DNA of 64,000 nt from Myxosarcina sp. GA_180221_E-2-1-MAG-40_15 (lineage in GTDB: Bacteria; Cyanobacteriota; Cyanobacteriia; Cyanobacteriales; Xenococcaceae): assembly GCA_020692205.1 (NCBI GenBank), contig JAIMKV010000003.1:34942-98941 (forward strand). The letters run 5' to 3'. Made by a program: the position numbers and the translations under genes. The notes below the pieces were generated by a model. The model had not been told where the DNA came from. It searched no databases and saw nothing but the letters and a program-made list of their open reading frames with translations. Below are positions 1-8,417 of the stretch, one piece after another (position 1 is the first letter of the stretch; every line of letters begins with the position of its first letter).

Positions 1-17
1 CTACCAATAAAATTAAA

Positions 18-509
18 TTAGTAAGACGTTGAGTATTTGCTTGACTTCCTTCTTTGATTGTTAATTAATAGATAGACAAAATATGGCGCACCAATGGCTG
101 CGGTGATGATGCCACAGGGCAGTTTATTTGGCGCAAACAATACTCTGCCTAATAGATCGGCAACTACTACCAACATTCCTCCAAGCATTGCTGCTACTGG
201 CAACAGCCCTTCATGAGAAGCCCCGACTAACTTTCTTCCTAAGTGAGGCGACATTAAATCTACAAAACTTACTGCACCTGCTGTGGCTATCGAAGCTCCT
301 GCTAAAGCTACACTGGTTAACAGTAGTAAACCTCGCTGCCATTCAACTCGGCTACCCAAACCGCGAGCTACTTCGTCATAGCCGACGCTAATTATCATTG
401 CCACTAAAGTTATCAGGGTAAGGATGAGCAAAACACCAGGCACTCGGCGATTAAGATGAAACGAAATCGGCAATACTTTAGGACGGATAATTAGCCATTG
501 TTTGGTCAT
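18..509 (-). pseudogene. FecD-type iron-siderophore ABC permease, internally deleted
   Basis: The 163-residue frame joins two ends of a FecCD permease that is normally about 330-350 residues long. Residues 1-42 are the N-terminal arm and first membrane segment. From about residue 44 ([10 protein letters not shown]) the text aligns with the C-terminal third of the upstream paralogue (LGEDTARSLG), through the conserved [10 protein letters not shown] region to [10 protein letters not shown]. About 170 central residues are missing without loss of frame, so most membrane segments are gone and transport function is very unlikely. It lies 40 bases downstream of the second permease in the same orientation, as in fecCD operons. 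The window edge hides whatever followed it. Confidence 0.8.
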
Positions 510-549
510 TTTTAGTTAGTAGTTAGTGGTTAATGTGATTTGTTACCCT

Positions 550-1569
550 CTATTTCTTTAACCTCCATCTAATTAGATAGATAAACAAGGGTGCGCCAAT
601 TAAAGGCATTACCAAACCAACAGGTAACTCGCTGGGCTGAATTACTAATCGACCGCAAAGATCGGCAAATAACATGATGATTGCGCCCAAAATTGCTCAA
701 TAAGGCAAAATCCACCGATAATCAACCCCTACTATCAAGCGAACTATATGAGGAACAATCAAACCGACAAAGCCAATCGGTCCTGCGATCGCCACACTTG
801 CTCCAGCTAGTAAAATAATACTGATGGCAGCGAGTATTTTAATCAATCCTGTAGACTGTCCTAAACTTCTAGCAGTATCCTCTCCTAAACTGAGGATGGT
901 AATTTGTTTGCTAAGAGCGATCGCTAAGATCAAACCAACGCAGATATAAGGTAATACTTGCAGCAGTAAATTCATGTCTCTACCTGCTACCGAACCAGCT
1001 AGCCAAAACCTAATTTCTTCTAAAGTGCGCTGGCTGAGAATTAAAATCCCGCTAGTAATCGACGAAATAAATGCCGTTAGTGCTGCACCAGCTATAGTTA
1101 GGTTAAAAGGAGTTAGTCCCCCGCGACCGAGAGAACCCAGAAAGTATACGCCAACAGCACTGATAGCTGCTCCAGCAAAAGCATACCAAGCATAGATAGT
1201 TAAAGAACTACTACCAAAAATAAACGTCCCCGATACTACCGCCAAAGCTGCCCCCGCATTAACTCCTAAAATGTCAGGAGATGCCAGAGGATTCCGTGTT
1301 AGTCCCTGCATAATCGCTCCTGCTACAGCCAAGGCTGCTCCGACTAATATGGAAATTAGCGATCGCGGTAGACGTACTGTACGAATAATTAGCTGATTAG
1401 TAGAATTATCAAAGTCAATTAATGCTTGATAAATATCCTTAAAAGCAATATCGGCAGCACCCCAGCTAAGACTAGCGACGAAACTAAGCCAGAGAATCAA
1501 AATTCCTAATAGCAAACTTCCTAGGAGTAAATAATTTTTTCCTGAATAATATTTTTTAGCAATCGTCAT
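550..1569 (-). pseudogene. FecC-type iron-siderophore ABC permease with nonsense codon
   Basis: The first 290 residues are a normal FecCD permease: GAIMQGLTRNPLASPDILG near residue 90 and the coupling region GPIGFVGLIVPHIVRLIVG near the end. Frame is then interrupted by TGA at 699-697, after WILPY. The same frame continues for 48 more codons, beginning AILGAIIMLFADLCGR, to a TAG at 550. The total of about 339 codons is the normal family length. Homologues usually carry a small residue such as Ser or Ala here, so a TCA to TGA change is the simplest explanation. The truncated product lacks the last membrane segments. Together with the deleted FecD and broken ExbB neighbours this points to loss of the uptake system. 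Confidence 0.8.
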
Positions 1570-1642
1570 TTCAAATATAGAAGTAGAGAAAAATTACTGA
1601 AGACTGAAAAGTAATTAAGCAACCGATGACTTTAACTACTCT

Positions 1643-1928
1643 TCAAGTACCAAACTTGCGTAAAATTGTTATTTCTGCCTGAATAGCACTGTCTCAAGCC
1701 AAAAGAAACTCATCCGCAATAAGTTGTCCTAACTCTAATGTCTCCAGAAAAATTCGCGCGATCGCTACGATAAATAGATAAAATTTCTTTAACTATGCGC
1801 CGTTGTCTGCGCTTAATCCTCAACCAAAAAATAATTCTTTCCACAATCAATGCGACTGCAATCAACAAAAATGCGATCACTCGATAGCTTACTACCCCTC
1901 CCGTAGTTAAAATATTTTCAATTAGCAT
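1643..1928 (-). pseudogene. ExbB/TolQ/MotA-type proton channel remnant
   Basis: The frame starting at 1928 encodes about 50 residues typical of the N-terminus of an ExbB-like protein: a hydrophobic helix followed by VERIIFWLRIKRRQRR. It ends early at 1710. A neighbouring frame continues with family-like text (LETLELGQLIADEF, stop, DSAIQAEITILRKFGT, stop), so there is a frameshift near codon 58 and at least one nonsense codon. The membrane domain that forms the channel is absent. ExbB energises TonB-dependent uptake and fits beside the broken FecCD permeases. Confidence in decay is high; the exact family member is uncertain. Confidence 0.6.
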
Positions 1929-2085
1929 AAACCCTACTTTAATATAGCTAATTGCAAATTATTATCATCTTACTCAAAGAAAACTCTACCATAACTTAGT
2001 GATAATATAGTGCAACTCCTGGCAAAACTAATCAACTATATTTCAGTAGCTCATCGACGAGGTAGAAGCTTCTTCCTCTAATGCT

Positions 2086-2323
2086 TTACGAACGCTCTAA
2101 GAATTCACGAAAATAATCATCGGAGTTGAAAATCGATACAGCCAAGCTAAAATCCTGAATTATGAGGTGAATTTCTCGAATGCTGAAGTAAATTTTGTGC
2201 AGAATGTTCTCTAGCCATAACCACTTCCCAAACTTCCGACCAGCGTTCTTCAATCAGAGTTCTCATTTTTTCTGATTGCCATTGAGGGAGTTTATTTCGG
2301 TGATGCTTGTCAAGTTTATTCAT
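2086..2323 (-). pseudogene. Small hypothetical ORF, apparently frameshifted
   Basis: An ATG at 2323 opens 58 codons (MNKLDKHHRN..., rich in charged and Trp residues) ending at a TAG at 2147. An overlapping frame from about 2180 continues with IREIHLIIQDFSLAVSIF and DDYFREFLERS to a TAA at 2086. The combined text reads like one small helical protein of about 78 residues broken by a single frameshift. I do not recognise the family. It sits directly upstream of the decayed ExbB/FecCD genes and may be part of the same relic. The 200 bases on its downstream side hold nothing else I can support. Confidence 0.3.
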
Positions 2324-2355
2324 TATATATTTGAGTTAATTTCTTTTGAGTATTT

Positions 2356-3105
2356 CTAAGTATTAATTAACTCCAAGGAGACTTCGCTTGAGAGTTGTTC
2401 TACTCGATGCCAGAATTTAATTACCTGTCTTCCTGTTTGTTCGGGAAAAAAATAGTGAAAGAAATGATGTCCCAAAGGACTTGTCCATAGTACGTCATCA
2501 GGTTTTAAGTGATCCGACCATTTTTGCAAGGCAGGAGGATCAACAATGCCATCATTGGCGCTACCGCATACCATCATTGGCATTGATACCCCTCCAGAAT
2601 CGACCCGCTCTAGCCGATAAAGAGAGTGAGAAGTAGGTGCAGTAAACAAATCTTGTTTAAGGATTTTAACCAAATCTAGGGCATTGGTTCGGCTTTGATG
2701 ACCAAACATCATCTGTATAATACGTGCCAAAAGAATTTCTTGACTACACGGTAAGAGTTTTCTTAGCTGATAATAGTGCGTTTGCCAGTCGCTCGCGGGA
2801 CTGAAACCTACTCCTAATAAAGTCAAAGACTTGACGCGATGAGGATATTTACGAGCGTAAAGTAATCCTAATAACCCTCCTGTACCATGACCGATAAGAT
2901 CGACAGGCTGAGACTTAGATTTGAGATAGTCATGGAGCAATGTTAAAGCGATGTCCATTGAACTGGCTTCGTCTAGATTCTGGTAATATTTCCAATACGC
3001 TATGGGTATTTGCCGAGATAAATAGCGAACAATTCGACCATCAAAACATTTAAAGCTAGGATTAGCATTAATCCAAACTGGCGCGGTTGAAGGAGATATC
3101 TTCAT
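2356..3105 (-). CDS. Alpha/beta hydrolase-fold protein lacking the nucleophile Ser
   Basis: This 249-residue protein has the alpha/beta hydrolase layout. The nucleophile elbow is at residues 70-77 (LIGHGTGG), followed by helix and LLYARKYPHRVKSLTLLG. The acid is probably Asp189 (GSANDGIVDP) and the His is 213/214 (LGHHFFHYFF). In G-x-S-x-G the central residue should be Ser, but codon 74 is GGT (Gly), one base from AGT. Unless the start is wrong, which would not change this region, classical esterase chemistry is not possible. It may be a pseudo-enzyme or a newly inactivated gene. Its start overlaps the end of the CxxC membrane protein upstream by 38 bases, so the two are probably co-transcribed. 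Confidence 0.75.
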   Translation of the reverse strand: MKISPSTAPVWINANPSFKCFDGRIVRYLSRQIPIAYWKYYQNLDEASSMDIALTLLHDYLKSKSQPVDLIGHGTGGLLGLLYARKYPHRVKSLTLLGVGFSPASDWQTHYYQLRKLLPCSQEILLARIIQMMFGHQSRTNALDLVKILKQDLFTAPTSHSLYRLERVDSGGVSMPMMVCGSANDGIVDPPALQKWSDHLKPDDVLWTSPLGHHFFHYFFPEQTGRQVIKFWHRVEQLSSEVSLELINT

Positions 3106-3454
3106 CTGAGGTAAAGGATTTGGGTTTAGTTACTGGGTGTTTTAATTTTGTGGCGATATTGCTACACTTGTTGATGACAAGACAATCGCTACAGGAAATT
3201 TGGTGATTGTGATGCTTTTCATCTGTCTGTATCCTAAAATCTCGACAGCCAATTGCTGTTTCAGACATTGCAACCATCGGATTGACCGTACACTTAAGTC
3301 GATAGTCTCCTGTGAAGTAGACGCATTGAGAACAGGGTATTTGGTGTAGGCTCTTGAGATGGGCGATCGCCAAAAGCGCGATCGCCCTTAACCGCCAAAA
3401 TAAGCAGGCAGAAATTAAGCCCCAAACACTCAAACGTAAGACTAAATACATCAT
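3068..3454 (-). CDS. Conserved hypothetical membrane protein with Cys motifs
   Basis: The protein has one hydrophobic segment near its N-terminus (YLVLRLSVWGLISACLF), then a Cys-containing block reading IPCSQCVYFTG, KCTVNP and IGCRDFR, and a later SCSDCLVINKC. It resembles small cyanobacterial proteins of unknown function that share the CxxCxYFTG...KCxVNP pattern. The four early Cys could bind a metal, but that is inference. I start it at the ATG at 3454, where the hydrophobic segment begins; an in-frame ATG at 3520 would add 22 residues. No clear Shine-Dalgarno decides. It overlaps the following hydrolase gene by 38 bases. Confidence 0.6.
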   Translation of the reverse strand: MMYLVLRLSVWGLISACLFWRLRAIALLAIAHLKSLHQIPCSQCVYFTGDYRLKCTVNPMVAMSETAIGCRDFRIQTDEKHHNHQISCSDCLVINKCSNIATKLKHPVTKPKSFTSDEDISFNRASLD

Positions 3455-3602
3455 GAGTAGTTGATTCTGGTGATTGATAGGAAGAAGAAAAGGAAAAAAG
3501 CAAAATAAATGTTGGCTCATTATATTATTCAGAACTTTGTTAGAGATCTGACTGCTTTTTCCCTGTCATTGGAGAGGAGAAACTCCAAACTTTTATAACT
3601 GC

Positions 3603-3619
3603 GCCGTAGTAGCTACGGC
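3603..3619. repeat. 7-bp-stem hairpin
   Basis: GCCGTAG, loop TAG, CTACGGC: a perfect 7-bp stem in the spacer between the CxxC membrane protein and PBP2. No T-run follows on either strand, so it is not an obvious terminator. Confidence 0.6.
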
Positions 3620-3658
3620 CTCTCAGGTATAAATATCAATAGCTTCTAATTATATTGA

Positions 3659-3674
3659 ACCGTGTAAGGACGGT
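3659..3674. repeat. ACCG-type intergenic hairpin, copy 1
   Basis: ACCGT, loop GTAAGG, ACGGT, followed by GTACCTGCCAC. Shape, loop composition and right flank resemble the copy at 4031-4047 and the composite element at 7213-7270, which suggests a small dispersed repeat family. Confidence 0.45.
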
Positions 3675-4030
3675 GTACCTGCCACTTTTTGTATCTTGAA
3701 AGTTATTAACTTTAGCCTTCATAGTCATCAAGCACCTTGTTTATTTATTGAGATTTAAATTCAATAAGCTTCTAAATTAGCTTATAACAAAAACCCAGTT
3801 ATTGACAAGTATTTTCTTTTATATTGCAAAAAAATAAAATTTAATTGGGCATCAATTATTACCAAAAGCAATAACCAGAGCAATTTAAGCAAAATTAAAA
3901 CCGGTCACGTATTCAATCAATAATTTCATTATATTAAGTTTTGACAAGCAAAACTTTGCTAATTATTATCAATAATTTAGGATTAAAATCTTAGGTTAAT
4001 CGCGATCGCCAGCCCAAGGTAACAACCATT

Positions 4031-4047
4031 CACCGCGGAAGGCGGTG
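4031..4047. repeat. ACCG-type intergenic hairpin, copy 2
   Basis: CACCGC, loop GGAAG, GCGGTG, followed by CCTGCTGTCAC. It lies just past the 3' end of the PBP2 gene but has no T-run, so it is more like a dispersed repeat than a terminator. Confidence 0.5.
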
Positions 4048-4068
4048 CCTGCTGTCACTTAATTTTAG

Positions 4069-5850
4069 TCATTTGTCAGGTTTAAAATAGGCTTCCATAA
4101 TCTGCTTAACCAAAGGTGCAGCGACTGATCCACCTCCACCGCCAGAATGTTCGGCAAACGCCACCACGACTATTTCTGGCTTATCGAAGGGAGCATAAGC
4201 ACCAAACCAAGTATGAGATTCTCCTGGAGGAGCTTCTGCCGTACCACTTTTGCCTGCCCCTGGGGGAGCGTTGGGAGAATTTAGCGTGCTGCCTGTACCG
4301 CCATTGACTACTGCTCTCAATCCTTGCTGAAGTATAGATACTGTTGTGGGTTTGAGATTTAAACTAGTCTTAGTAAATTTTGACTCATTGTCTGTTTGTA
4401 GTAAATGGGGCTGTACTCGATAGCCATCATTAGCGATCGCACTAAACATGACCGCAATTTGTAAGGGCGTTGCGCTAGTGAATCCCTGACCAATAGACAT
4501 ATTGACCGTATCTCCTACTGTCCACCCCCAGTTTTCAAAGTTGAGCCGTTTCCAAGCATCATCGGCAATTAACCCCGCTGTTTCGTCTGCTAATTCAATT
4601 CCCGTCGGTTTACCAAAGCCATACAGTTTCGCCCATTTAATCAACTCTTCTCCACCGACTCCCTGACCAACTTGACCAAAAAAGGTATTACTACTCCAGG
4701 CCATGGCAGATACATAGCCCATAGGACCAAAACCGCTTTTATTCCATTCTCCAAATCTGGTGCCACCGACAGATAAATAAGGATACGTACCCAAAACTGT
4801 GCTAGGCGGATACTTGCCTGATTCTAATCCTGCTGTGGCGGTAACAATTTTAAAGGTAGAGGCAGGAGGAAAGGCTCGCAAAGCCATGTTTAAAAAAGGA
4901 TTTCCTTGAGACTGTAATTCTTGCCAAACTTGAGGAGTAATGTTACCCGAAAAAATATTGGGATCGAAACTAGGATAGCTAGCCATAGCTAACACTTCGC
5001 CATTGTGAGGATTTAAGGCGACAATTGCTCCTCTTTTTGTTCCTAATGCAGTTTCGGCAGCCCGTTGCAGATCTGCATCAATAGTTAAAGTCAAATTTTT
5101 GCCTGTTTTAGCGGGTTCTTCGCCTAAAAAGCTAACTATACGCCCAGAACCATCTACACCGAGCTTTAAGCCACCCCATTCTCCCCGTAGTTGCGTTTCA
5201 TAGGCAGACTCTATCCCCATTTTGCCCATGATATCTCCCAAGCGATAACCCTGGGGCTTTCTCTGTTCTAGTTCCTCTTGATTTAGTTCACCTGTGTAAC
5301 CTACAATATGGGCTGCTAATTTGCCTTGAGGATAATGTCGTACTTGACCAATATCTGTTTCGACCCATTTTAGCTGCGATTTATATTCTTCTAAAACCGT
5401 AATTTGTTCTGGGGTTAGGTTGCGAGCAATCGGAATTAAACTAGAATAGTTATATCCTGCTTCTTCCACCTTCTGTTGGAGATCTTTAGGCTTGATTTCC
5501 AGTATTTGGGCGATGCGATCGCGGTTGGTTGACCAATTTTGCTCTTTTTGTGCCTTTGGCCATAAATAAGCCGAATAAGACTGGCGATTAGTTGCCAGCA
5601 CTTTGCCGTTGCGGTCTAAGATGATACCTCTAACGGGTGGTTTAGGAACAATACGAATCCGATTGTCTTCAGCTTTTTGCTGATTAATTACTCCCTGTTG
5701 TAACTGTAAATAATTTAACCGCCAACCAATTGCCCCAAACAAAATCAGACTAATTACTGTGGCGATGGGAATTGCCTGGAATTGCTTGCCAACGGTGCGA
5801 GTAGTCAAATCTCGAGATTGATTTTTTAAGCTATAACTCATATAGGACAA
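4069..5850 (-). CDS. mrdA: Penicillin-binding protein 2 (peptidoglycan transpeptidase)
   Basis: This class B PBP (593 residues) cross-links peptidoglycan during cell elongation. One membrane helix (about residues 26-50) anchors it. The dimerisation domain follows, with RGIILDRNGKVLA near 74 and the GEWGG region near 223-227. The transpeptidase domain has its active-site triads in order: STFK at 331-334 (catalytic Ser331), SSN at 386-388 and KSGTAE at 534-539. KSG replaces the commoner KTG and should still be functional. Length is typical. It appears monocistronic, with about 170 bases separating it from corA. The FtsI alternative is less likely given the MrdA-like N-terminal region and the lack of division-cluster neighbours. 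Confidence 0.9.
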   Translation of the reverse strand: MSYMSYSLKNQSRDLTTRTVGKQFQAIPIATVISLILFGAIGWRLNYLQLQQGVINQQKAEDNRIRIVPKPPVRGIILDRNGKVLATNRQSYSAYLWPKAQKEQNWSTNRDRIAQILEIKPKDLQQKVEEAGYNYSSLIPIARNLTPEQITVLEEYKSQLKWVETDIGQVRHYPQGKLAAHIVGYTGELNQEELEQRKPQGYRLGDIMGKMGIESAYETQLRGEWGGLKLGVDGSGRIVSFLGEEPAKTGKNLTLTIDADLQRAAETALGTKRGAIVALNPHNGEVLAMASYPSFDPNIFSGNITPQVWQELQSQGNPFLNMALRAFPPASTFKIVTATAGLESGKYPPSTVLGTYPYLSVGGTRFGEWNKSGFGPMGYVSAMAWSSNTFFGQVGQGVGGEELIKWAKLYGFGKPTGIELADETAGLIADDAWKRLNFENWGWTVGDTVNMSIGQGFTSATPLQIAVMFSAIANDGYRVQPHLLQTDNESKFTKTSLNLKPTTVSILQQGLRAVVNGGTGSTLNSPNAPPGAGKSGTAEAPPGESHTWFGAYAPFDKPEIVVVAFAEHSGGGGGSVAAPLVKQIMEAYFKPDK

Positions 5851-6024
5851 TCAGTGAGTGGGGGACTGGGAAGCAAAAGCAGAAAAAGCCTGCCCATATT
5901 GTTCAGTATTCCCCATTACAACGAGAACTACATCACCATTGAAGCAGATTTGCCCAAATGCAGGTGTTGTTTTAATAACTAAATATACAAACTAAAGAAA
6001 CGACCAACGTTGCGATTGTCTGAT

Positions 6025-7176
6025 CTACTTAAGGGTGTTGGAGAAATTTTCAAACCAACCCCGTCGCCAAAAGAAATATACCAAGCCAGCAGCCGTGGTT
6101 AGCATTAATGCCCAACAGAAGATATAGCCCCAATACCAGTCTAACTCAGGCATATTCCAGGGAGAAATATTGGTATTAAAATTCATGCCATAAATGCCGG
6201 CAATAAAAGTTAGGGGAATAAAAATACTCGAAATTACCGTCAGCAGTTTCATTACTTCATTCATTTTGTTACTGATAGCAGAAAGATAGATATCAGTCAG
6301 ACTAGAGGCTAATTCACGATAGGTTTCAATAATGTCAATGATTTGCACTGTATGATCGTAACAATCTCTTAAAAAAACTAAAATCTCTGGATCGATTACG
6401 CTACTACCATCTCTGATCAAAGTATTAAGAGCGTTTCTTTGGGGCCAAATTGCCCGTCGTAAAGCCAGTAATTCTCTTTTGATTTGATATACATTAGCTA
6501 AACTCTGATTGCTAGGGTTAAAGATCACCTCGTCTTCTAGATCTTCAATTTTTTCGCCATAAATTTCTAGAACTGGAAAGAAGCCATCAATAATTGCGTC
6601 CCAAAGAGCATAAGCTAGATAATCGGCACCCATTTCTCTAATAGCTCCCTTGTTAAATTTGATCCGTCGGCGTACTGGTCGCAAACAATCTTTTTCGGGA
6701 TATTCTTGTACGGTTAGCACGTAGTTTTTGCCTACTATTAAACTTACCTGTTCTAGCCAAAAGCCTTCTCCTGATGGTTTAAGCACCACCATTTGAGTAA
6801 TAATTACTAACTGTTGGGGATAATCTTCTATTTTGGGTCTTTGGGGAACATTAACTATATCTTCTAATACCAAAGGGTGTAATCCGAATACCTTGCCTAG
6901 TCTCTGTAAAATATTTTCGCTACCCAACCCTTTAACATCAACCCAGGATACCGAATTGGTTTGCATGTATTCGGCGCAGGCTTCTGGAGTTAAATTACTA
7001 ACATGATTGGCGCGATCGCCGTTATAGTCAATGAGTACAATCTGAGGTAATTTGGCATCGTCTTCAATATTAAGTGTTCCAGGAATACTTCCTGGCTGTT
7101 CGTAAGAATAGTCAAATAGATCTTCTTCTGCGGTTGATCTTGTTTCATTAAAATCTAATTGCTGTTCATAACTCAT
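6025..7176 (-). CDS. corA: CorA-family magnesium/cobalt transporter
   Basis: CorA is a pentameric divalent-cation channel. Most of this 383-residue protein is the cytoplasmic funnel, with long helices rich in Glu and Asp between residues 200 and 310. The two C-terminal membrane helices flank the selectivity signature YGMNF (Gly330-Met331-Asn332). The loop after it (NISPWNMPELDW) is the short periplasmic loop, and the positively charged tail WRRGWF is typical. The N-terminus (about 45 residues) is acidic and variable. The spacer in front of the gene carries a large composite stem-loop at 7213-7270, close enough to lie in the mRNA leader. Confidence 0.9.
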   Translation of the reverse strand: MSYEQQLDFNETRSTAEEDLFDYSYEQPGSIPGTLNIEDDAKLPQIVLIDYNGDRANHVSNLTPEACAEYMQTNSVSWVDVKGLGSENILQRLGKVFGLHPLVLEDIVNVPQRPKIEDYPQQLVIITQMVVLKPSGEGFWLEQVSLIVGKNYVLTVQEYPEKDCLRPVRRRIKFNKGAIREMGADYLAYALWDAIIDGFFPVLEIYGEKIEDLEDEVIFNPSNQSLANVYQIKRELLALRRAIWPQRNALNTLIRDGSSVIDPEILVFLRDCYDHTVQIIDIIETYRELASSLTDIYLSAISNKMNEVMKLLTVISSIFIPLTFIAGIYGMNFNTNISPWNMPELDWYWGYIFCWALMLTTAAGLVYFFWRRGWFENFSNTLK

Positions 7177-7808
7177 GGGACAATGCCAGTTTTAAAGTAC
7201 TCAGTTAATTATGACCGCGGAATGCGGTCACAGGCAAGCACCGCCTTTTAAAGGCGGTGAACCTGTGACCCAAAAAAAATACCAGCGAGGCGATCGCTGG
7301 CTAAGTTAAATGTTGTTGTTTAAGTCTGGAAAAATCTTTGGTTGCGCGTTCCCTAATAAGACAACTCTAAATTCTCTGGACTCAATAAGAATTGTAACAG
7401 AAGATACGATAATTTTGTAAAAAAATAATAAATGTATCATCTATTACACCGATTCTACGCTAGAAAAGCGTAACTTCATGTGATCTAAGTCTCTAAAGTT
7501 GAGATTTTCACCCCAAGCTTAATGACGAAAATCTAATTTATAGCTTGCTTCAAGCTTTAAATCGACTTATTTAAAGATCTTAGAGTTAAGGTATCTGAAG
7601 TATTTAACATCGACTCTATTATACGTGCTGTATCGAATGTTCCATGAATGATCTTGACCGCAATTGAGCAGAATTATATTTAGTAGACTATTCAACCGAA
7701 CCTGACATAACAGGTAGTCAGACCGCCTATATACAGCGTCAATATATTAACCAACTCAGCAACAAAAAAACCTCGACTCTCGCCGAGGTTTTTTTGTTGC
7801 TGAGTTGG
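7177..7808. other. Gene-free spacer upstream of corA with stem-loops
   Basis: About 630 bases without a convincing ORF. From the left: the composite stem-loop 7213-7270; an A-run followed by a CCAGCG/CGCTGG hairpin near 7283-7300 that includes a HIP1 site; then AT-rich text with small hairpins (TACGCT/AGCGTA near 7455 and AGCTTG/CAAGCT near 7540). The large inverted repeat at 7747-7812 closes it. A plus-strand small RNA ending at that inverted repeat is possible, but I could not match one to 6S RNA or a Yfr family. Confidence 0.5.
7213..7270. repeat. Composite hairpin element in the corA leader region
   Basis: Three nested or abutting inverted repeats. GACCGC/GCGGTC at 7213-7229 forms a small hairpin. 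GGTCACAGG (7226-7234) pairs with CCTGTGACC (7262-7270) as an outer stem. Inside it, CACCGCCTTT (7239-7248) pairs perfectly with AAAGGCGGTG (7250-7259). The two outer alternatives share bases 7226-7229, so they exclude each other. Related hairpins occur at 3659 and 4031. It lies 37-94 bases before the corA start, so a role in the leader is possible but unproven. Confidence 0.6.
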
Positions 7809-7812
7809 TTAA
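7747..7812. terminator. Bidirectional intrinsic terminator, 29-bp perfect inverted repeat
   Basis: Left arm 7747-7775 and right arm 7784-7812 are perfect complements around the 8-base loop ACTCTCGC. The inner stem is CCTCG/CGAGG flanked by A7 on one side and T7 on the other, so it looks like an intrinsic terminator read from either strand. The stop codon (TAA at 7811-7809) of the minus-strand hypothetical gene lies inside the right arm. Nothing recognised ends here on the plus strand. Confidence 0.8.
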
Positions 7813-8237
7813 ATTCTCGTTAGAGTAGAGCGACAATTTTTGACGATGATTTGTTGTGCAAGTTCCTGAGAATATCTAACGGTATTATCTAGTATATTCT
7901 TTTTAGCTGTTGGGTATTTTTTGATGCTCTTTTCGATTACTTCTTGAAACATTTCCCAAATCTTAGGATGATATTTCAAGGTGCAATTATAGCTAGTTTT
8001 CATGATGTAATGATCTTCGATGACCAAGGAATAAGTTAATATTCGACTTTGATTTGCAAGCTGTTTAACTGCGGAGCATTGAATAAGCTCGTTATATTGA
8101 TCGACTAACTGATTATATTTTTGGCAATTTGAGCCGTCAGTATCTTGGGGATAATTTAGTAAATATGGGCGCGGTAAACTTTTGTAAGCAGTTTTGTAGT
8201 TTCTCTTCAGCATATCCCGTACTGATATAGTCCACAT
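7809..8237 (-). CDS. Hypothetical protein
   Basis: I do not recognise this protein. It is 142 residues, basic, with Cys spread along it (DGSNCQKYNQLV, LIQCSAV, YNCTLKYH, VKNCRST) and no membrane segment or signal peptide that I can see. I start at the ATG at 8237 because GAGG lies 9 bases upstream; an ATG at 8249 abuts the GAGG and is unlikely to be used. A second frame (8367 to 8137) overlaps the N-terminus and begins MCHEFVLIS. The true N-terminus could come from that frame if there is a frameshift. The gene ends inside the inverted repeat at 7747-7812. Confidence 0.45.
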   Translation of the reverse strand: MWTISVRDMLKRNYKTAYKSLPRPYLLNYPQDTDGSNCQKYNQLVDQYNELIQCSAVKQLANQSRILTYSLVIEDHYIMKTSYNCTLKYHPKIWEMFQEVIEKSIKKYPTAKKNILDNTVRYSQELAQQIIVKNCRSTLTRI

Positions 8238-8417
8238 TTTGATTTGCATCCTCTGGTATAAATATTTTCGGTTTTAGTGTAACTTTTGTTTTATATTTCT
8301 TGGTTGTTACACTGATGCAAGGCAAGTTTAAATATTGAGTTGAGATCAATACAAATTCATGGCACATAATACATTTACTGCGCTTTTAGGTTGAGTAGAA
8401 TACATGAGTTAAACTTT

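Larger units (their letters stand above)
3521..4068. other. Gene-free spacer with scattered hairpins
   Basis: No credible ORF on either strand. It is AT-rich and holds at least four small inverted repeats: TTGGAG/CTCCAA at 3569-3588, GCCGTAG/CTACGGC at 3603-3619, ACCGT/ACGGT at 3659-3674 and CACCGC/GCGGTG at 4031-4047. The last two share flanking text (ACCTGCCAC or GCCTGCTGTCAC) with the element in front of corA. The stretch 3780-4000 is mostly A and T and has no recognised signal beyond one GCGATCGC. Confidence 0.6.

Noticed and set aside
7300-7746. 6S RNA or Yfr-type RNA upstream of the large terminator
   Set aside because: The inverted repeat suggests an RNA end, but I could not recognise any conserved core.
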